DNA from: Rubritalea marina DSM 17716
GTDB lineage: Bacteria > Verrucomicrobiota > Verrucomicrobiia > Verrucomicrobiales > Akkermansiaceae
Assembly: GCF_000378105.1 (NCBI RefSeq)
Contig: NZ_KB899249.1
Span: 163,483 to 227,482, forward strand
Direction: 5' to 3'
Length of the DNA: 64,000 nt
The notes beneath the pieces are model-generated. The model saw nothing but the letters and a program-made list of their open reading frames with translations. It ran no database searches and was not told the DNA's origin. Of this stretch, positions 17,424-26,551 are shown piece after piece; position 1 is the first letter of the stretch; each line of letters opens with the position of its first letter. Position numbers and translations under genes: made by a program.

Positions 17424-18110
17424 ATGAAAAAAAATATCCTTATAACAAGTTGTGCGATTAGTGCTCTCCTAGTGAGTGGTGCTCAAGCAGTGACTTTGAT
17501 TAGCAGTGATTTCACTGGTGATCATACGGGCACCTCAACGAGTGTGACATGGACGACTGATGCCAATGTTACTGAGTTGAATAGTGGTACCATTGCTGCA
17601 GTAGGTGACGGCTTCCGTAATGTTGGTAATCCAGCTGCTGCGGTTGATCTTACCAATGTGATTTCCACTAGTGGTAATCTGAGTGGTGTGAGCCCACAGG
17701 GTTTCTCGTTCGATTTTAGCCTCAGCGCTGGCTACGACCTCACCAGTTTGGTTGTCGATACTGGTCATGTGAATGGTCAGGGTCTTGATCAGGCGTATAT
17801 GTCCGATTTGACTATCTCCATCAATGGAATCAACGGCACAGTGTACTCATATTCTGATGAGAAGATGCAGGTGGATTACACCAGTGGTGCAAGGTTGCTC
17901 ACGCAAACATTTGATCTCAGCAGTGAGTCTCTTGTCGCAGGTGATTACCGTGTGACTGTTTCTATGGATAACCTCGATGAGGGGGGAGCCTTTGCTGAGT
18001 ATGATAACTTCTCGCTTAGTGGTGCCGCAGTCGCAGCAGTGCCAGAGCCAAGCTCCGCTTCTTTGATTGCAGTAGGTGGTCTCACCTTTGGTCTGCGTCG
18101 TCGTCGTTAA
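17424..18110 (+). CDS. PEP-CTERM sorting-domain protein
   Basis: 228 residues. A signal peptide (MKKNILITSCAISALLVSGAQA) precedes a beta-rich, Ser/Thr/Gly-rich domain, and the C-terminus is a PEP-CTERM tail: VPEPSSAS, a short hydrophobic stretch and RRRR. Such proteins are exported, processed by an exosortase and displayed on or released from the surface, often with exopolysaccharide. The domain (LISSDFTGDHTGT, PQGFSFDFSLSAGYDLTSLVV, HVNGQG, YMSDLTISING, GDYRVTVSMDNLDEGGAFAEYDNFSLSGAA) is clearly related to the N-terminal domain of the next gene's sulfatase. It lies downstream of the two dyads and 87 bases before the sulfatase. Confidence 0.88.
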   Translation: MKKNILITSCAISALLVSGAQAVTLISSDFTGDHTGTSTSVTWTTDANVTELNSGTIAAVGDGFRNVGNPAAAVDLTNVISTSGNLSGVSPQGFSFDFSLSAGYDLTSLVVDTGHVNGQGLDQAYMSDLTISINGINGTVYSYSDEKMQVDYTSGARLLTQTFDLSSESLVAGDYRVTVSMDNLDEGGAFAEYDNFSLSGAAVAAVPEPSSASLIAVGGLTFGLRRRR

Positions 18111-18197
18111 GCTAGCTGATTATTCATAGCTAAAATTTGGGTCAACCATTATGAATAGGGTGGTTGGTCCTGTCATTCCAGATTTTGTTTTGTCTTC

Positions 18198-20813
18198 ATG
18201 TATCTACTAGATAGGGTGTCTTCATCCATGTCCAATTCTCACTGTGCCTCATGGTTAGGTGTCACCTCGTTCCTGGTTTTGGGAGGACAAGGGGCGCTGG
18301 CGACAGACTTGTTAAGTTCTAACTTTGATGGTCACGATGTGGCGGTCAATGTGCCGACATATGAGAAGGACGTCTCGGGTCAGGGTTCCGCGACGGTGAC
18401 ATGGGTGAAGGACGCCTCAATTTCTGGAATGACACCTTTAGCTGCCATCACAAGCGGTGGCGGTTTTGTAAACCAAGGGACAAGCTTGTCCAGTGGTGAT
18501 AACTTAAAGCTCAATTATAATTTGAGCAATGGAGCGAACCAAGGGTTCAGCTTTAATTTTACCTCTAGCGCCTCATGGGATCTCAGTTCCTTGGTGATCG
18601 AGGCGGCCCATTTGAATGGGACTGGTGGAGGGCAAGTGTATGCATCTGACCTCAATTACTCGATTAGTGGTGGGACATTGGTTTCTCCTGTCACTGGCTC
18701 CAGCGAGGTCACCTACAGCAATGATTACCAATCGGTTTCATTCGATTTGAGTGGTGCAACGATCGGTGCGGGTACCTACACGGTGCAAATTTTTATGAAC
18801 AATCTTTCCACGGGCGGCGCGTATGCTGCCTTTGATGGAGTGACTTTAAGTGCTGCTGCGTCCGCTAGAACTCCATCCAGCGGTCCTAACGTGCTATTCA
18901 TTTTGGTCGATGATCTTGGGTGGACCGACCACAGTGTGGACGCCCTCGCTAAGGGAAATGCTTCTGATTATTACCAGACGCCGCATTTAGAACGGCTAGC
19001 CAGCGAAGGGGTGTCATTTACCTCAGCCTATGCGCAGCCAAATTGCGCTCCTAGTCGTGCCGCATTTTTCTCCGGCCAGTATTCCTGCCGTTCCGCTAAT
19101 GGGGTGTACAATGTGGCTTCGTTGAGCCGTCAGGGCGGGATTACGAACTACACGAACCCAGCCACTCAAGTAGATGCATGGGTCGATGGTTCCTCAACAA
19201 CAACCACGATCGCAGAGGCGATTTGGAATGCGGGTTATGTGACTGCGCATTTTGGAAAATACCATGTGGGATCTGGGAGTTCTTCGCATGCGACTCATCC
19301 GCTGAATCAGGGCTATGATTACAACTATGGTGGTGGGAGTAGTGGAGATCCATCAACCTTCTATGCTAGTGGGGGGGCTGGTAGCACCTTTGCTGGGCCA
19401 GTTGGGGTAGAGCTTGATGCCTATGCTGCGGATTACACCCTCGACTACATCAATGAACATTTGGTGCCAGTGGCCAATGGTAACGACCCTACAAGTTTGG
19501 TCGGGGTGGAAAAGCATCTTACCGATGCCATGGCTGACGCTTTTATCGACTTTGCGGACAATCATCGATCCGGATCAATGTCACATTTTCCATTTTATGC
19601 GCAACTCAATCTATACGCTCCTCACACCCCGATTGAGCCACGTGCGGATTTGAAGACAAAATACGATGGTATCACCAAAGGTGTTGAGCACGATCGCGCG
19701 GATTATGCGGCGCTCGTTGAGGGAATGGATCAGACGATTGGCAGAGTATTGAATTACTTGGACGACCCGAATGGTGACGGCGACACTTCGGATTCCATTG
19801 CCTCAAATACCCTGGTGTTTTTCACCTCAGACAATGGCGGCGTGATCGGCGTGACAGAAAATACCCCATTACGCGGATACAAAGGAATGCATTATGAAGG
19901 GGGGCTTTGTGTGCCCACCATTGTACGCATGCCAGGTACGGTGCCAGCTGCAAAGTTGAGTGATACGATGATTCACGTCACTGATTACTATCCGACCGTT
20001 CTCGATGCTATTTCAGGAACTTACCCAGATTCCAGTGTGTATCCCTTGGATGGTGAATCATTCTGGGCGCACACGCTGGACCCTGACAATGTTTCGCGCA
20101 GCAGATCCCCGATTTTCTTCCACTTTCCTGGTTACATGGATTACCGCGCTTACGCTTGCTCTGCCGTGATTAAGGAAGTTGAGGATGTACGCTATAAGTA
20201 CATTTACGCTTATGACCCGTATTATGACCCTCAGGGATACACAACCCAGGGCTTTGACCAATACCAACTTTACAATGTCACGGACGATCCGAGTGAGACT
20301 GTAAACCTGATGGACTATATCGATGAGGAGAATGCTTCAGATGTCGACGATCCATCAGCAAGTCGTGAGTATTGGGATTACATCTTGTACAAAGACATTG
20401 CGGGGCAGTGCGCCAGCGACTTGAATGCTTGGTTGGAGGGAGATCCTGCTGATAGCACTTGGACGCCAGTTTATGTGACCTACAAGTCGAATTATCCAGA
20501 CATTGATCCCGCACAGGTAGGCCAAGAAACAGGTCCCGCACCAGCCACGATTCCTGAGGTGTCAGTCCCAACTGATCAAAGTTTTAGAGTGATGGAAGAA
20601 TCATGGCAGAGTGCCGACACCCTCAGGATTAGATTCAATTCCGAGCTTGGTTTTACTTACCAAATTGAGCGTAGTACCACCTTGGATAGTAATAGCTGGA
20701 CTTCTGTGGGAGGGACGGTGACTGCCAGCGCGAGCGAGACGCAAGTCGATATTTCTAATGTCGTAGACAGTAAAGCATTCTTCCGCGTCAAACTCATTGG
20801 CAACGGCCTGTAG
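18198..20813 (+). CDS. Secreted sulfatase with an N-terminal PEP-CTERM-protein-like domain
   Basis: 871 residues; ATG 18228 is an alternative start nearer the signal sequence (WLGVTSFLVLGGQGALA). Residues about 38-220 (LLSSNFDGHD, NQGFSFNFTSSASWDLSSLVIEAAHLNG, YASDLNYSISGG, GTYTVQIFMNNLSTGGAYAAFDGVTLSAA) repeat the domain of the gene before. The sulfatase core starts at PNVLFILVDDLGWTD with metal ligands D238/D239. C283-A-P-S-R is the C-x-P-x-R signature whose Cys becomes formylglycine; FFTSDNGG carries later metal ligands. The last 70 residues form a beta domain (YQIERSTTLDSNSWTSVGG) like the C-terminal modules of many verrucomicrobial secreted proteins. It should remove sulfate from a polysaccharide outside the cell. 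The maturation enzyme is not in the window. Confidence 0.9.
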   Translation: MYLLDRVSSSMSNSHCASWLGVTSFLVLGGQGALATDLLSSNFDGHDVAVNVPTYEKDVSGQGSATVTWVKDASISGMTPLAAITSGGGFVNQGTSLSSGDNLKLNYNLSNGANQGFSFNFTSSASWDLSSLVIEAAHLNGTGGGQVYASDLNYSISGGTLVSPVTGSSEVTYSNDYQSVSFDLSGATIGAGTYTVQIFMNNLSTGGAYAAFDGVTLSAAASARTPSSGPNVLFILVDDLGWTDHSVDALAKGNASDYYQTPHLERLASEGVSFTSAYAQPNCAPSRAAFFSGQYSCRSANGVYNVASLSRQGGITNYTNPATQVDAWVDGSSTTTTIAEAIWNAGYVTAHFGKYHVGSGSSSHATHPLNQGYDYNYGGGSSGDPSTFYASGGAGSTFAGPVGVELDAYAADYTLDYINEHLVPVANGNDPTSLVGVEKHLTDAMADAFIDFADNHRSGSMSHFPFYAQLNLYAPHTPIEPRADLKTKYDGITKGVEHDRADYAALVEGMDQTIGRVLNYLDDPNGDGDTSDSIASNTLVFFTSDNGGVIGVTENTPLRGYKGMHYEGGLCVPTIVRMPGTVPAAKLSDTMIHVTDYYPTVLDAISGTYPDSSVYPLDGESFWAHTLDPDNVSRSRSPIFFHFPGYMDYRAYACSAVIKEVEDVRYKYIYAYDPYYDPQGYTTQGFDQYQLYNVTDDPSETVNLMDYIDEENASDVDDPSASREYWDYILYKDIAGQCASDLNAWLEGDPADSTWTPVYVTYKSNYPDIDPAQVGQETGPAPATIPEVSVPTDQSFRVMEESWQSADTLRIRFNSELGFTYQIERSTTLDSNSWTSVGGTVTASASETQVDISNVVDSKAFFRVKLIGNGL

Positions 20814-20870
20814 CTTTCACATAATACTTTTATTGGTGAGCTCCTAGTGGGGCTCGACCAATTGCTTGTC

Positions 20871-23429
20871 ATGAAGAAACAATACTATTCAATTCTTGTA
20901 TTCATCTTAAGTGTGGCGGTGTCATCTGCTGCATTACAAAGTAACCGTTTTGCTACATCTGAGCAGAGCCCATGCCCTGCAGTGATAGCCGCCGCACCTA
21001 CTGGTGAAGTGTTTGTAGGTGTTGATCAACAAGGCTCACTTGGAAAAGAAGTTGGAGCTGGAAAAGTCGTTAGACTTGTCGACAGCAATCACGATGGGCA
21101 GGCTGACGAAGTCACTGATTTTACGATCATTGACAACCCACGTGGTATCACCGTGCTGGGCAATCAGGTCATCATTCTTCATACCACCACAGAGAATGGT
21201 GAGTATCTTAACCAACAACTTACTTTGTTCGAGGATCTCGACTGGGATGGTGTCGCCGATGGTCCCGGAAAGCCATTGGTCACAAACCTAGGCAATTCAA
21301 AATTCATCCGCAGTCGGGGCCTCGACCATTGTACCAATAATATCCGATATGCCATTGATGGCTGGATTTATATTTCAGTGGGTGATTTTGGTTTTGTGGA
21401 TGCTGAGGGAACTGATGGGCGCACGTTGACCATGTACGGAGGAGTGGCGCGCGTACGACCAGATGGAAGCGGACTTGAAGCCTTCGTGACAGGAACTCGC
21501 AATGTGTATGATGTGGCGATTGACCCATTTCTTAATGTGTTCACCCGAGAAAATACCAATGACGGCATTGGGTGGTGGGTGCGTGCATCACATTATATCC
21601 AGTCTGCAGACTATGGTTACCCGAACCTCTACACCCATTTTCCCGAAGATATGCTTCCCGCTATGGGGGAGTATGGCAATGGCTCTGGAGTTGGTGCTTT
21701 GTACTTGGATGAACCTCAATGGGAGGAGCCTTTTAATAAGGTGCCTTTGCTCGCGGACTGGGGAGTGAGCAAAGTGTTTGTGCACAAACCGATCCCTTTT
21801 GGAGCCACCTTCACCAATGCCGTCAGCGAATTCAAGACGGTGACGCAGGTTTCGGATCTAGATGTGGATGGCTCTGGGCGCTTGTACATTGCTGCTTGGG
21901 CTGGTGCTGGATACATGGGGACCTGGGGTAAGAAGGCTAGAGGTTATGTGGAGCGCGTTGTGCCAGAAGGGTGGCAATATGAGCCGTTTCCAGAACTGAA
22001 GGAAGTGACTACTGAGGCGCTGATTAGTTTGATGCAATCAGAAAGTATGGTAGCGCGTACCCATAGTGCTTACGAACTCATCCAGCGCGGAGAAGGCACA
22101 GAAGAGCTTAGTACACTCGCTGCGTCTGCCAGCGCTAGGCTTGAGTCCCGTGTTGCTGCGATTTTTACAATGCTTCAAATTCAAGGTGAGCAAGCCTTGC
22201 CAACACTAGAGAGCTTAGTACGCGATCCTGATGTGCGCGAATTTGCCATCAAGGCGATGGGGGATGATCTTAAGGTTGCGTCGCATGCCAAAGCTGGCAT
22301 TTTGAAATCTGCGCTTCATGACTCGAATCCACGCGTTCAGGTGGCAGCAGCTATCGCACTAGGACGTACAGGTTCATTGCAGGGGGTGGCCGCACTCTTA
22401 AGAGCTGCAGCACAAGAACCATTGGGTACGGTAGACTCTCTTAGAGAGAATCTTGGTGTTGTGAGTGGAGACATTGAAGCAAGTGACTACCAACTTCATT
22501 CAGTGCCAAGAAAAGACGTGCTATCGCATGTTGCTCAAAAGTCATTGGTAAACCTCGGAGCTCACGACGCTGTAGCGGCAACCATTCGAGCCGGAAAAGG
22601 TAAGGGCTTAGCAGGAGCTCTAGCCACAGCCAAGCAGATGTATTCTACCTCCGTCGTCGATGCGTTGATTGAGCGTTCTTCCTCAGCAGATGCCCCACTT
22701 AAGGCGAAGATTCTTGAGGTGTTGATGCGCATGAGTCATCGCGAAAAAGTGAATGACGGTAAGACCTGGTGGGGAACACGCCCCGATCCACATGGTCCAT
22801 ATTTTGCTGCAGTTTCCTGGGAAGGGACTGCAAAAGTGCAGGAGTACCTCAAATCATATATCGATCAAGCTGAAGATAAGGCGCCACTGATTGCACAATT
22901 GAGAAAACACAAAGCATTCGTGAAGCCATACCATCAACGTCACCAAAATCAAAAGAAGAAGGTCAAACGTGTAGGAGGTACCGCTATCGAAGATATTGTT
23001 CTCCATTTAGAGAAATATCAGGGAAAACCTGAGAATGGGGCGAAGGTGATTCGGAAAGTTGGCTGTGCTGGTTGCCACAATGTGTCCCACGATGGCGTAA
23101 TCAAAGGTCCCGACCTCACGAAACTCGGCAACATGACTGATGCTGACCTTGCGGAAGCAATTATTCAGCCAGCTGCCACCATCGCCAAGTCATGGGTGAC
23201 CCTGACCACTAAAGATGGAATGTCACATCTCGGAACTGTGGTGAAAGACACGGAAACTGAAATTGTATTGCACAACATTGCAGGGGTGGCAACGCAGCTC
23301 AAGCCTGAGGAGCTTGTCTCTAGAGCACCTGGCTTGAATATGATGAGTCTGCATTTGTGCGATGCCCTAACTTTAGAAGAATTTGGTGATTTAGTGGCTT
23401 ATATCAAGTCACTGGATACGAATCAATAA
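20871..23429 (+). CDS. PVC-type glucose/sorbosone-dehydrogenase-like protein with HEAT repeats and C-terminal cytochrome c
   Basis: 852 residues from ATG 20871 (MKKQYYSILVFILSVAVSSAAL, signal peptide). The first 370 residues are a beta-propeller like L-sorbosone dehydrogenase (EVFVGVDQQGSLG, DSNHDGQADEV, DWDGVADG, DGWIYISVGDFG, GTRNVYDVAIDP). Residues about 380-700 are helical with HEAT-type repeats (ARTHSAYELIQRGEG, PRVQVAAAIALGRTG). The last 120 residues carry one haem c site C-A-G-C-H near residue 732 with GPDLTKLGN behind it. This layout is typical of PVC-superphylum periplasmic sugar dehydrogenases, probably passing electrons to an external acceptor. It lies between the sulfatase and the phosphoesterase genes with short gaps. 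Confidence 0.88.
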   Translation: MKKQYYSILVFILSVAVSSAALQSNRFATSEQSPCPAVIAAAPTGEVFVGVDQQGSLGKEVGAGKVVRLVDSNHDGQADEVTDFTIIDNPRGITVLGNQVIILHTTTENGEYLNQQLTLFEDLDWDGVADGPGKPLVTNLGNSKFIRSRGLDHCTNNIRYAIDGWIYISVGDFGFVDAEGTDGRTLTMYGGVARVRPDGSGLEAFVTGTRNVYDVAIDPFLNVFTRENTNDGIGWWVRASHYIQSADYGYPNLYTHFPEDMLPAMGEYGNGSGVGALYLDEPQWEEPFNKVPLLADWGVSKVFVHKPIPFGATFTNAVSEFKTVTQVSDLDVDGSGRLYIAAWAGAGYMGTWGKKARGYVERVVPEGWQYEPFPELKEVTTEALISLMQSESMVARTHSAYELIQRGEGTEELSTLAASASARLESRVAAIFTMLQIQGEQALPTLESLVRDPDVREFAIKAMGDDLKVASHAKAGILKSALHDSNPRVQVAAAIALGRTGSLQGVAALLRAAAQEPLGTVDSLRENLGVVSGDIEASDYQLHSVPRKDVLSHVAQKSLVNLGAHDAVAATIRAGKGKGLAGALATAKQMYSTSVVDALIERSSSADAPLKAKILEVLMRMSHREKVNDGKTWWGTRPDPHGPYFAAVSWEGTAKVQEYLKSYIDQAEDKAPLIAQLRKHKAFVKPYHQRHQNQKKKVKRVGGTAIEDIVLHLEKYQGKPENGAKVIRKVGCAGCHNVSHDGVIKGPDLTKLGNMTDADLAEAIIQPAATIAKSWVTLTTKDGMSHLGTVVKDTETEIVLHNIAGVATQLKPEELVSRAPGLNMMSLHLCDALTLEEFGDLVAYIKSLDTNQ

Positions 23430-23456
23430 GCCCTCGAATCAATAAGACTCATCATC

Positions 23457-25334
23457 ATGAAGCAAACATTACTACTTATTTTCAGCATGTGCAGCATGCT
23501 GAGTATTCTGCAGGCAAAGGAGATACGATTCACCAGTGTGCCAGATTTGTTCAACTGGAATATTAAGAATCCTGAGGCAGGATGGGAAGATTCGCTCGAT
23601 TGGTTTTTTAAGACACTCAAAGCAGAAGGGCCTGATTTCACCCTCAATGCAGGAGATCTCATGGATGCTCGCTGGTTTGAAACATCTTTGATTGAAACCA
23701 AAACAGAGGAATACTGGCCAGGGCTCCTCCAGCGCTACGCGGCTCACGATCTTCCAGTCTACATCGCCCCGGGAGACCACGAGTATGGTGATGATCAAGG
23801 GTTGAAAGATAGTAGGGTGGCTCGAGTGTTTGGTGAGCAAATGACCAAACTATTAGGGATGCCTACCAATGGTCCAGACGGGCATGAAGGGAGAGCGTAT
23901 TGGGTGCGAGAGGGCAATTTGCTATTGATCACTCTCGATACTTTTGAGGATGAAGGCAAAGCTTTTGGCTACACTGTTGGGGAGGCTCAGCTTGAGTGGT
24001 TTGAGCAAGTGGTCGCTCAGCACCAAGATGCTGAGTTCATTATAGTTCAAGGGCACCTTCCGATTGTTGGGCCAGTAAGAAGCCAAAATTCCAGTGCGAG
24101 TATGCTTCGCGGTGGCACGGACTCGAAGATTTGGAAAGCTATGGTGGCCGCTGGCGTGGATGTGTATCTATGTGGCGAGCATCACCGCATTACCACCCAT
24201 AAAAAAGACGGTATATGGCAAGTAGTGCATGGCGCGCTATGGGGTACGCAAAAGGATCTCAATTACCTCAAAGGGCTGGTGAAGCCTGGCTCTTTGGAGC
24301 TAGAGCTGCGTGAGTTTCGAGTTGATTACAGCGGCGGGTATATTCAAGACCACCCACACCGTGAAGCGAAGAACAAGCCTCGTGAGATTGTCACGTTGAG
24401 CGAGGAGACCATGACAAAGGGACCAAAGTCATCTGGCACTTTGGTCATTCAAAACAATGGAGGGATCAAGAAAGACCGCGTGGTCAAGGGGTGGTTCGCC
24501 CGAGCACTCAATGCTGTTCCAGCAAAGATTGAGACTTTCAGAGAGGTAGATGGAGCTCCCAAAGTTCTCTATGTGACCCATGAGCCAGGTACCTACCATG
24601 ACTATATCGGGCAGCGTGAAGAATTTGAAAAGCTTGCCTCCGAAAACGCTTGGAACACCGACATTCTCAGTGGTGGATTTGATGGTCTTCTAGACTACTT
24701 GAGCAAGCAGGCTGACTTTGCGAAAAGCTATGATGTTGTCATCTACAATGTTTGCATGGCAAACACCAAAAACTTGGAGGCCGCCTACAATATGATACGC
24801 CAAACTAAAGAGCACGGAGTGGATACCTTGCTCATCCATGGTGCTTTGCATACCTTTTGGCATACCTTTAGTGAGCGTGTTGTTAAAGGAAGTGAGAAAA
24901 AGAATGTGATAGAGATCGGGGAGGCAGGAGCTGTTGTGCACCCGTCAGTTCTTGAAGACTGGGAGCGCAAGCATCCTAACAAGGAGTTTCCAATTTGGGG
25001 TGATCTTTGCGGTATTGCAAGTCACTACCATGTACAGGTGTCACCCATCTACGTCTCAAAAGCGAAGGAGCACGTCGTTGTGGATGGTGTGGCATCTAAG
25101 TACAAGACAGGAAATGATGAACTCTATATGCAGTACTATCGCACGAAGGCTGCAGAGGATATCTTGTTTGGCGAAATGGCTCGTGATCCGAGCAAAAAGG
25201 CCACCATATTATGGGAGTCAGAATACGGAAAAGGCAGAGTCATGGGCTTCACTTTGGGCCACTTCACGCATGAGTGGAAGACTGCTAATTTCCGTTCGGT
25301 TTTGCGAGGCTGTATCGAATATCTAGCGCATTGA
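23457..25334 (+). CDS. Secreted fusion: calcineurin-like metallophosphoesterase + ThuA-like domain
   Basis: 625 residues with a signal peptide (MKQTLLLIFSMCSMLSILQA). Residues about 20-290 are a metallophosphoesterase: NAGDLMDARW, APGDHEYGDD, VQGHLPIVGP and CGEHHRIT supply the Asp, Asn/His and His metal-binding motifs, though the first (D-x-H) motif is unusual here (TSVPDLFNW). From about residue 368 a ThuA-like domain begins (KVLYVTHEPGTYHDYIGQREEFEKL, LLIHGALHTFW, SHYHVQVSPIYVS, WESEYGKGRVMGFTLGHF). ThuA domains are associated with disaccharide use and are common in PVC secreted proteins. It starts 27 bases after the dehydrogenase and ends before a terminator, so it is the last gene of the presumed operon. 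Confidence 0.85.
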   Translation: MKQTLLLIFSMCSMLSILQAKEIRFTSVPDLFNWNIKNPEAGWEDSLDWFFKTLKAEGPDFTLNAGDLMDARWFETSLIETKTEEYWPGLLQRYAAHDLPVYIAPGDHEYGDDQGLKDSRVARVFGEQMTKLLGMPTNGPDGHEGRAYWVREGNLLLITLDTFEDEGKAFGYTVGEAQLEWFEQVVAQHQDAEFIIVQGHLPIVGPVRSQNSSASMLRGGTDSKIWKAMVAAGVDVYLCGEHHRITTHKKDGIWQVVHGALWGTQKDLNYLKGLVKPGSLELELREFRVDYSGGYIQDHPHREAKNKPREIVTLSEETMTKGPKSSGTLVIQNNGGIKKDRVVKGWFARALNAVPAKIETFREVDGAPKVLYVTHEPGTYHDYIGQREEFEKLASENAWNTDILSGGFDGLLDYLSKQADFAKSYDVVIYNVCMANTKNLEAAYNMIRQTKEHGVDTLLIHGALHTFWHTFSERVVKGSEKKNVIEIGEAGAVVHPSVLEDWERKHPNKEFPIWGDLCGIASHYHVQVSPIYVSKAKEHVVVDGVASKYKTGNDELYMQYYRTKAAEDILFGEMARDPSKKATILWESEYGKGRVMGFTLGHFTHEWKTANFRSVLRGCIEYLAH

Positions 25335-25368
25335 GTTTGAGCGCTTCCATTGAATTGATTTCTCATTT

Positions 25369-25395
25369 GCCGAGCTCTTATGGGCTCGGCTTTTT
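25369..25395 (+). terminator. Rho-independent terminator closing the sulfatase locus
   Basis: Perfect 7-bp stem GCCGAGC/GCTCGGC (25369-25375 with 25384-25390), 8-base loop, then TTTTT (25391-25395), 35 bases after the phosphoesterase-ThuA stop. Confidence 0.88.
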
Positions 25396-25446
25396 CTCAT
25401 GAAAATTAGTGTGTTCAAATTGGCAATCATACGCTAGGCAGGGGAC

Positions 25447-26487
25447 GTGAGCACATTCGACACAGAGATTTTATACGCCGACCCTGAGGAGTTTGACGGA
25501 GCGGTAGCAGCAGCAGTGGAGCAACTTCGCGCTGGTGAAGTAGTGGCTTTGCCTACTGAAACTGTTTATGGACTGGGCGCGAATGCCCTTGACGAATCTG
25601 CGGTGGCCAAAGTGTTTGAAGTGAAAGAGCGTCCTAGCTTTGACCCTTTGATTGTGCATGTAGGGAGGAACGAACAAGTGCGTGAGATCTGCGACTTGAG
25701 CCCCGAGCTAGGGGATGTTGTGGATCAATTGATCGCCGCGTTTTGGCCGGGAGCTCTCACTTTGGTGCTTCCGAAGAAGGACAATATTTCTGATTTGGTA
25801 ACGAGTGGTCAGCCGACTGTGGCGGTGCGTATGAGTGGGCACCCGGTGATGCGTGCCATTTGTTGCGAGCTAGGCCAGCCAATAGCAGCACCAAGTGCCA
25901 ATCGTTTTGGCCGGATTTCTCCCACATCAGCGAATGCCGTAGAGAAGGAATTGGGCGGGCGTATCCCATTGATCATCGATGGTGGTGCTTGTAACGCCGG
26001 TGTCGAAAGTACAATTATCCGCGTTGAATTGGGTGAGAAACGTCCTGAGTTGCACCTTTTACGTGCTGGTCCCGTGGTGAAAGAAGATCTTCAGAAAATT
26101 GGCAAAGTGATCCGGCCTAAAAAAGTGCGCAAGCTGGAAGAAGCGCCTGGGCAACTTGAGAGCCATTATGCTCCTGCAACGCCCTTGTATTTCTTCGATA
26201 AACCAGAGGATTTTGTGCCAGATCCTAATCTCAGTTACGGCCTTTTGTCCTATCGCGGTTCAGAAAAAGAGGGCTACATCAATCTTCATGATTGGGATGT
26301 GGTGGAAGAACTCTCACCAGGGAAAGGCAAGCTTCCCGAGGCTGCTGTTCGCTTATTTTATGCCATGCGCCAATTGGACGAGAGTGGCGTAGATGTTATT
26401 GTTGCTGAGCCAGTTGCTGAGGCTGGGGTTGGGGTTGCCATTAATGATCGCTTGAGGCGAGCTGGGGCGAAAACTCGCATGGCCTAG
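25447..26487 (+). CDS. L-threonylcarbamoyladenylate synthase (Sua5/YwlC type)
   Basis: 346 residues from GTG 25447. It makes threonylcarbamoyl-AMP from Thr, bicarbonate and ATP for the t6A37 modification of tRNA. The YrdC domain is clear: GEVVALPTETVYGLGANALDE, KERPSFDPLIVHVG, FWPGALTLVLPKK, VAVRMSGHPVMR, PIAAPSANRFGRISPTSA and the IIDGGACNAGVESTII block. The length and the tail after about residue 210 (LESHYAPATPLYFFD, GLLSYRG, FYAMRQLDE) show the additional Sua5 domain, so this is the long Sua5 form rather than the short YrdC/TsaC form. The next gene starts within 65 bases. Confidence 0.93.
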   Translation: MSTFDTEILYADPEEFDGAVAAAVEQLRAGEVVALPTETVYGLGANALDESAVAKVFEVKERPSFDPLIVHVGRNEQVREICDLSPELGDVVDQLIAAFWPGALTLVLPKKDNISDLVTSGQPTVAVRMSGHPVMRAICCELGQPIAAPSANRFGRISPTSANAVEKELGGRIPLIIDGGACNAGVESTIIRVELGEKRPELHLLRAGPVVKEDLQKIGKVIRPKKVRKLEEAPGQLESHYAPATPLYFFDKPEDFVPDPNLSYGLLSYRGSEKEGYINLHDWDVVEELSPGKGKLPEAAVRLFYAMRQLDESGVDVIVAEPVAEAGVGVAINDRLRRAGAKTRMA

Positions 26488-26551
26488 TTAGGTTCTATCT
26501 GATAGAGTGACTTTTAAGCTCCATGTGGGAGCGTCCTATCCAGAGCATGTT

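Noticed and set aside
18121..18157. TATTCATA/TATGAATA inverted repeat between the PEP-CTERM gene and the sulfatase
   Set aside because: AT-rich 8-bp arms 21 bases apart without a T-run or second copy; too weak to call.
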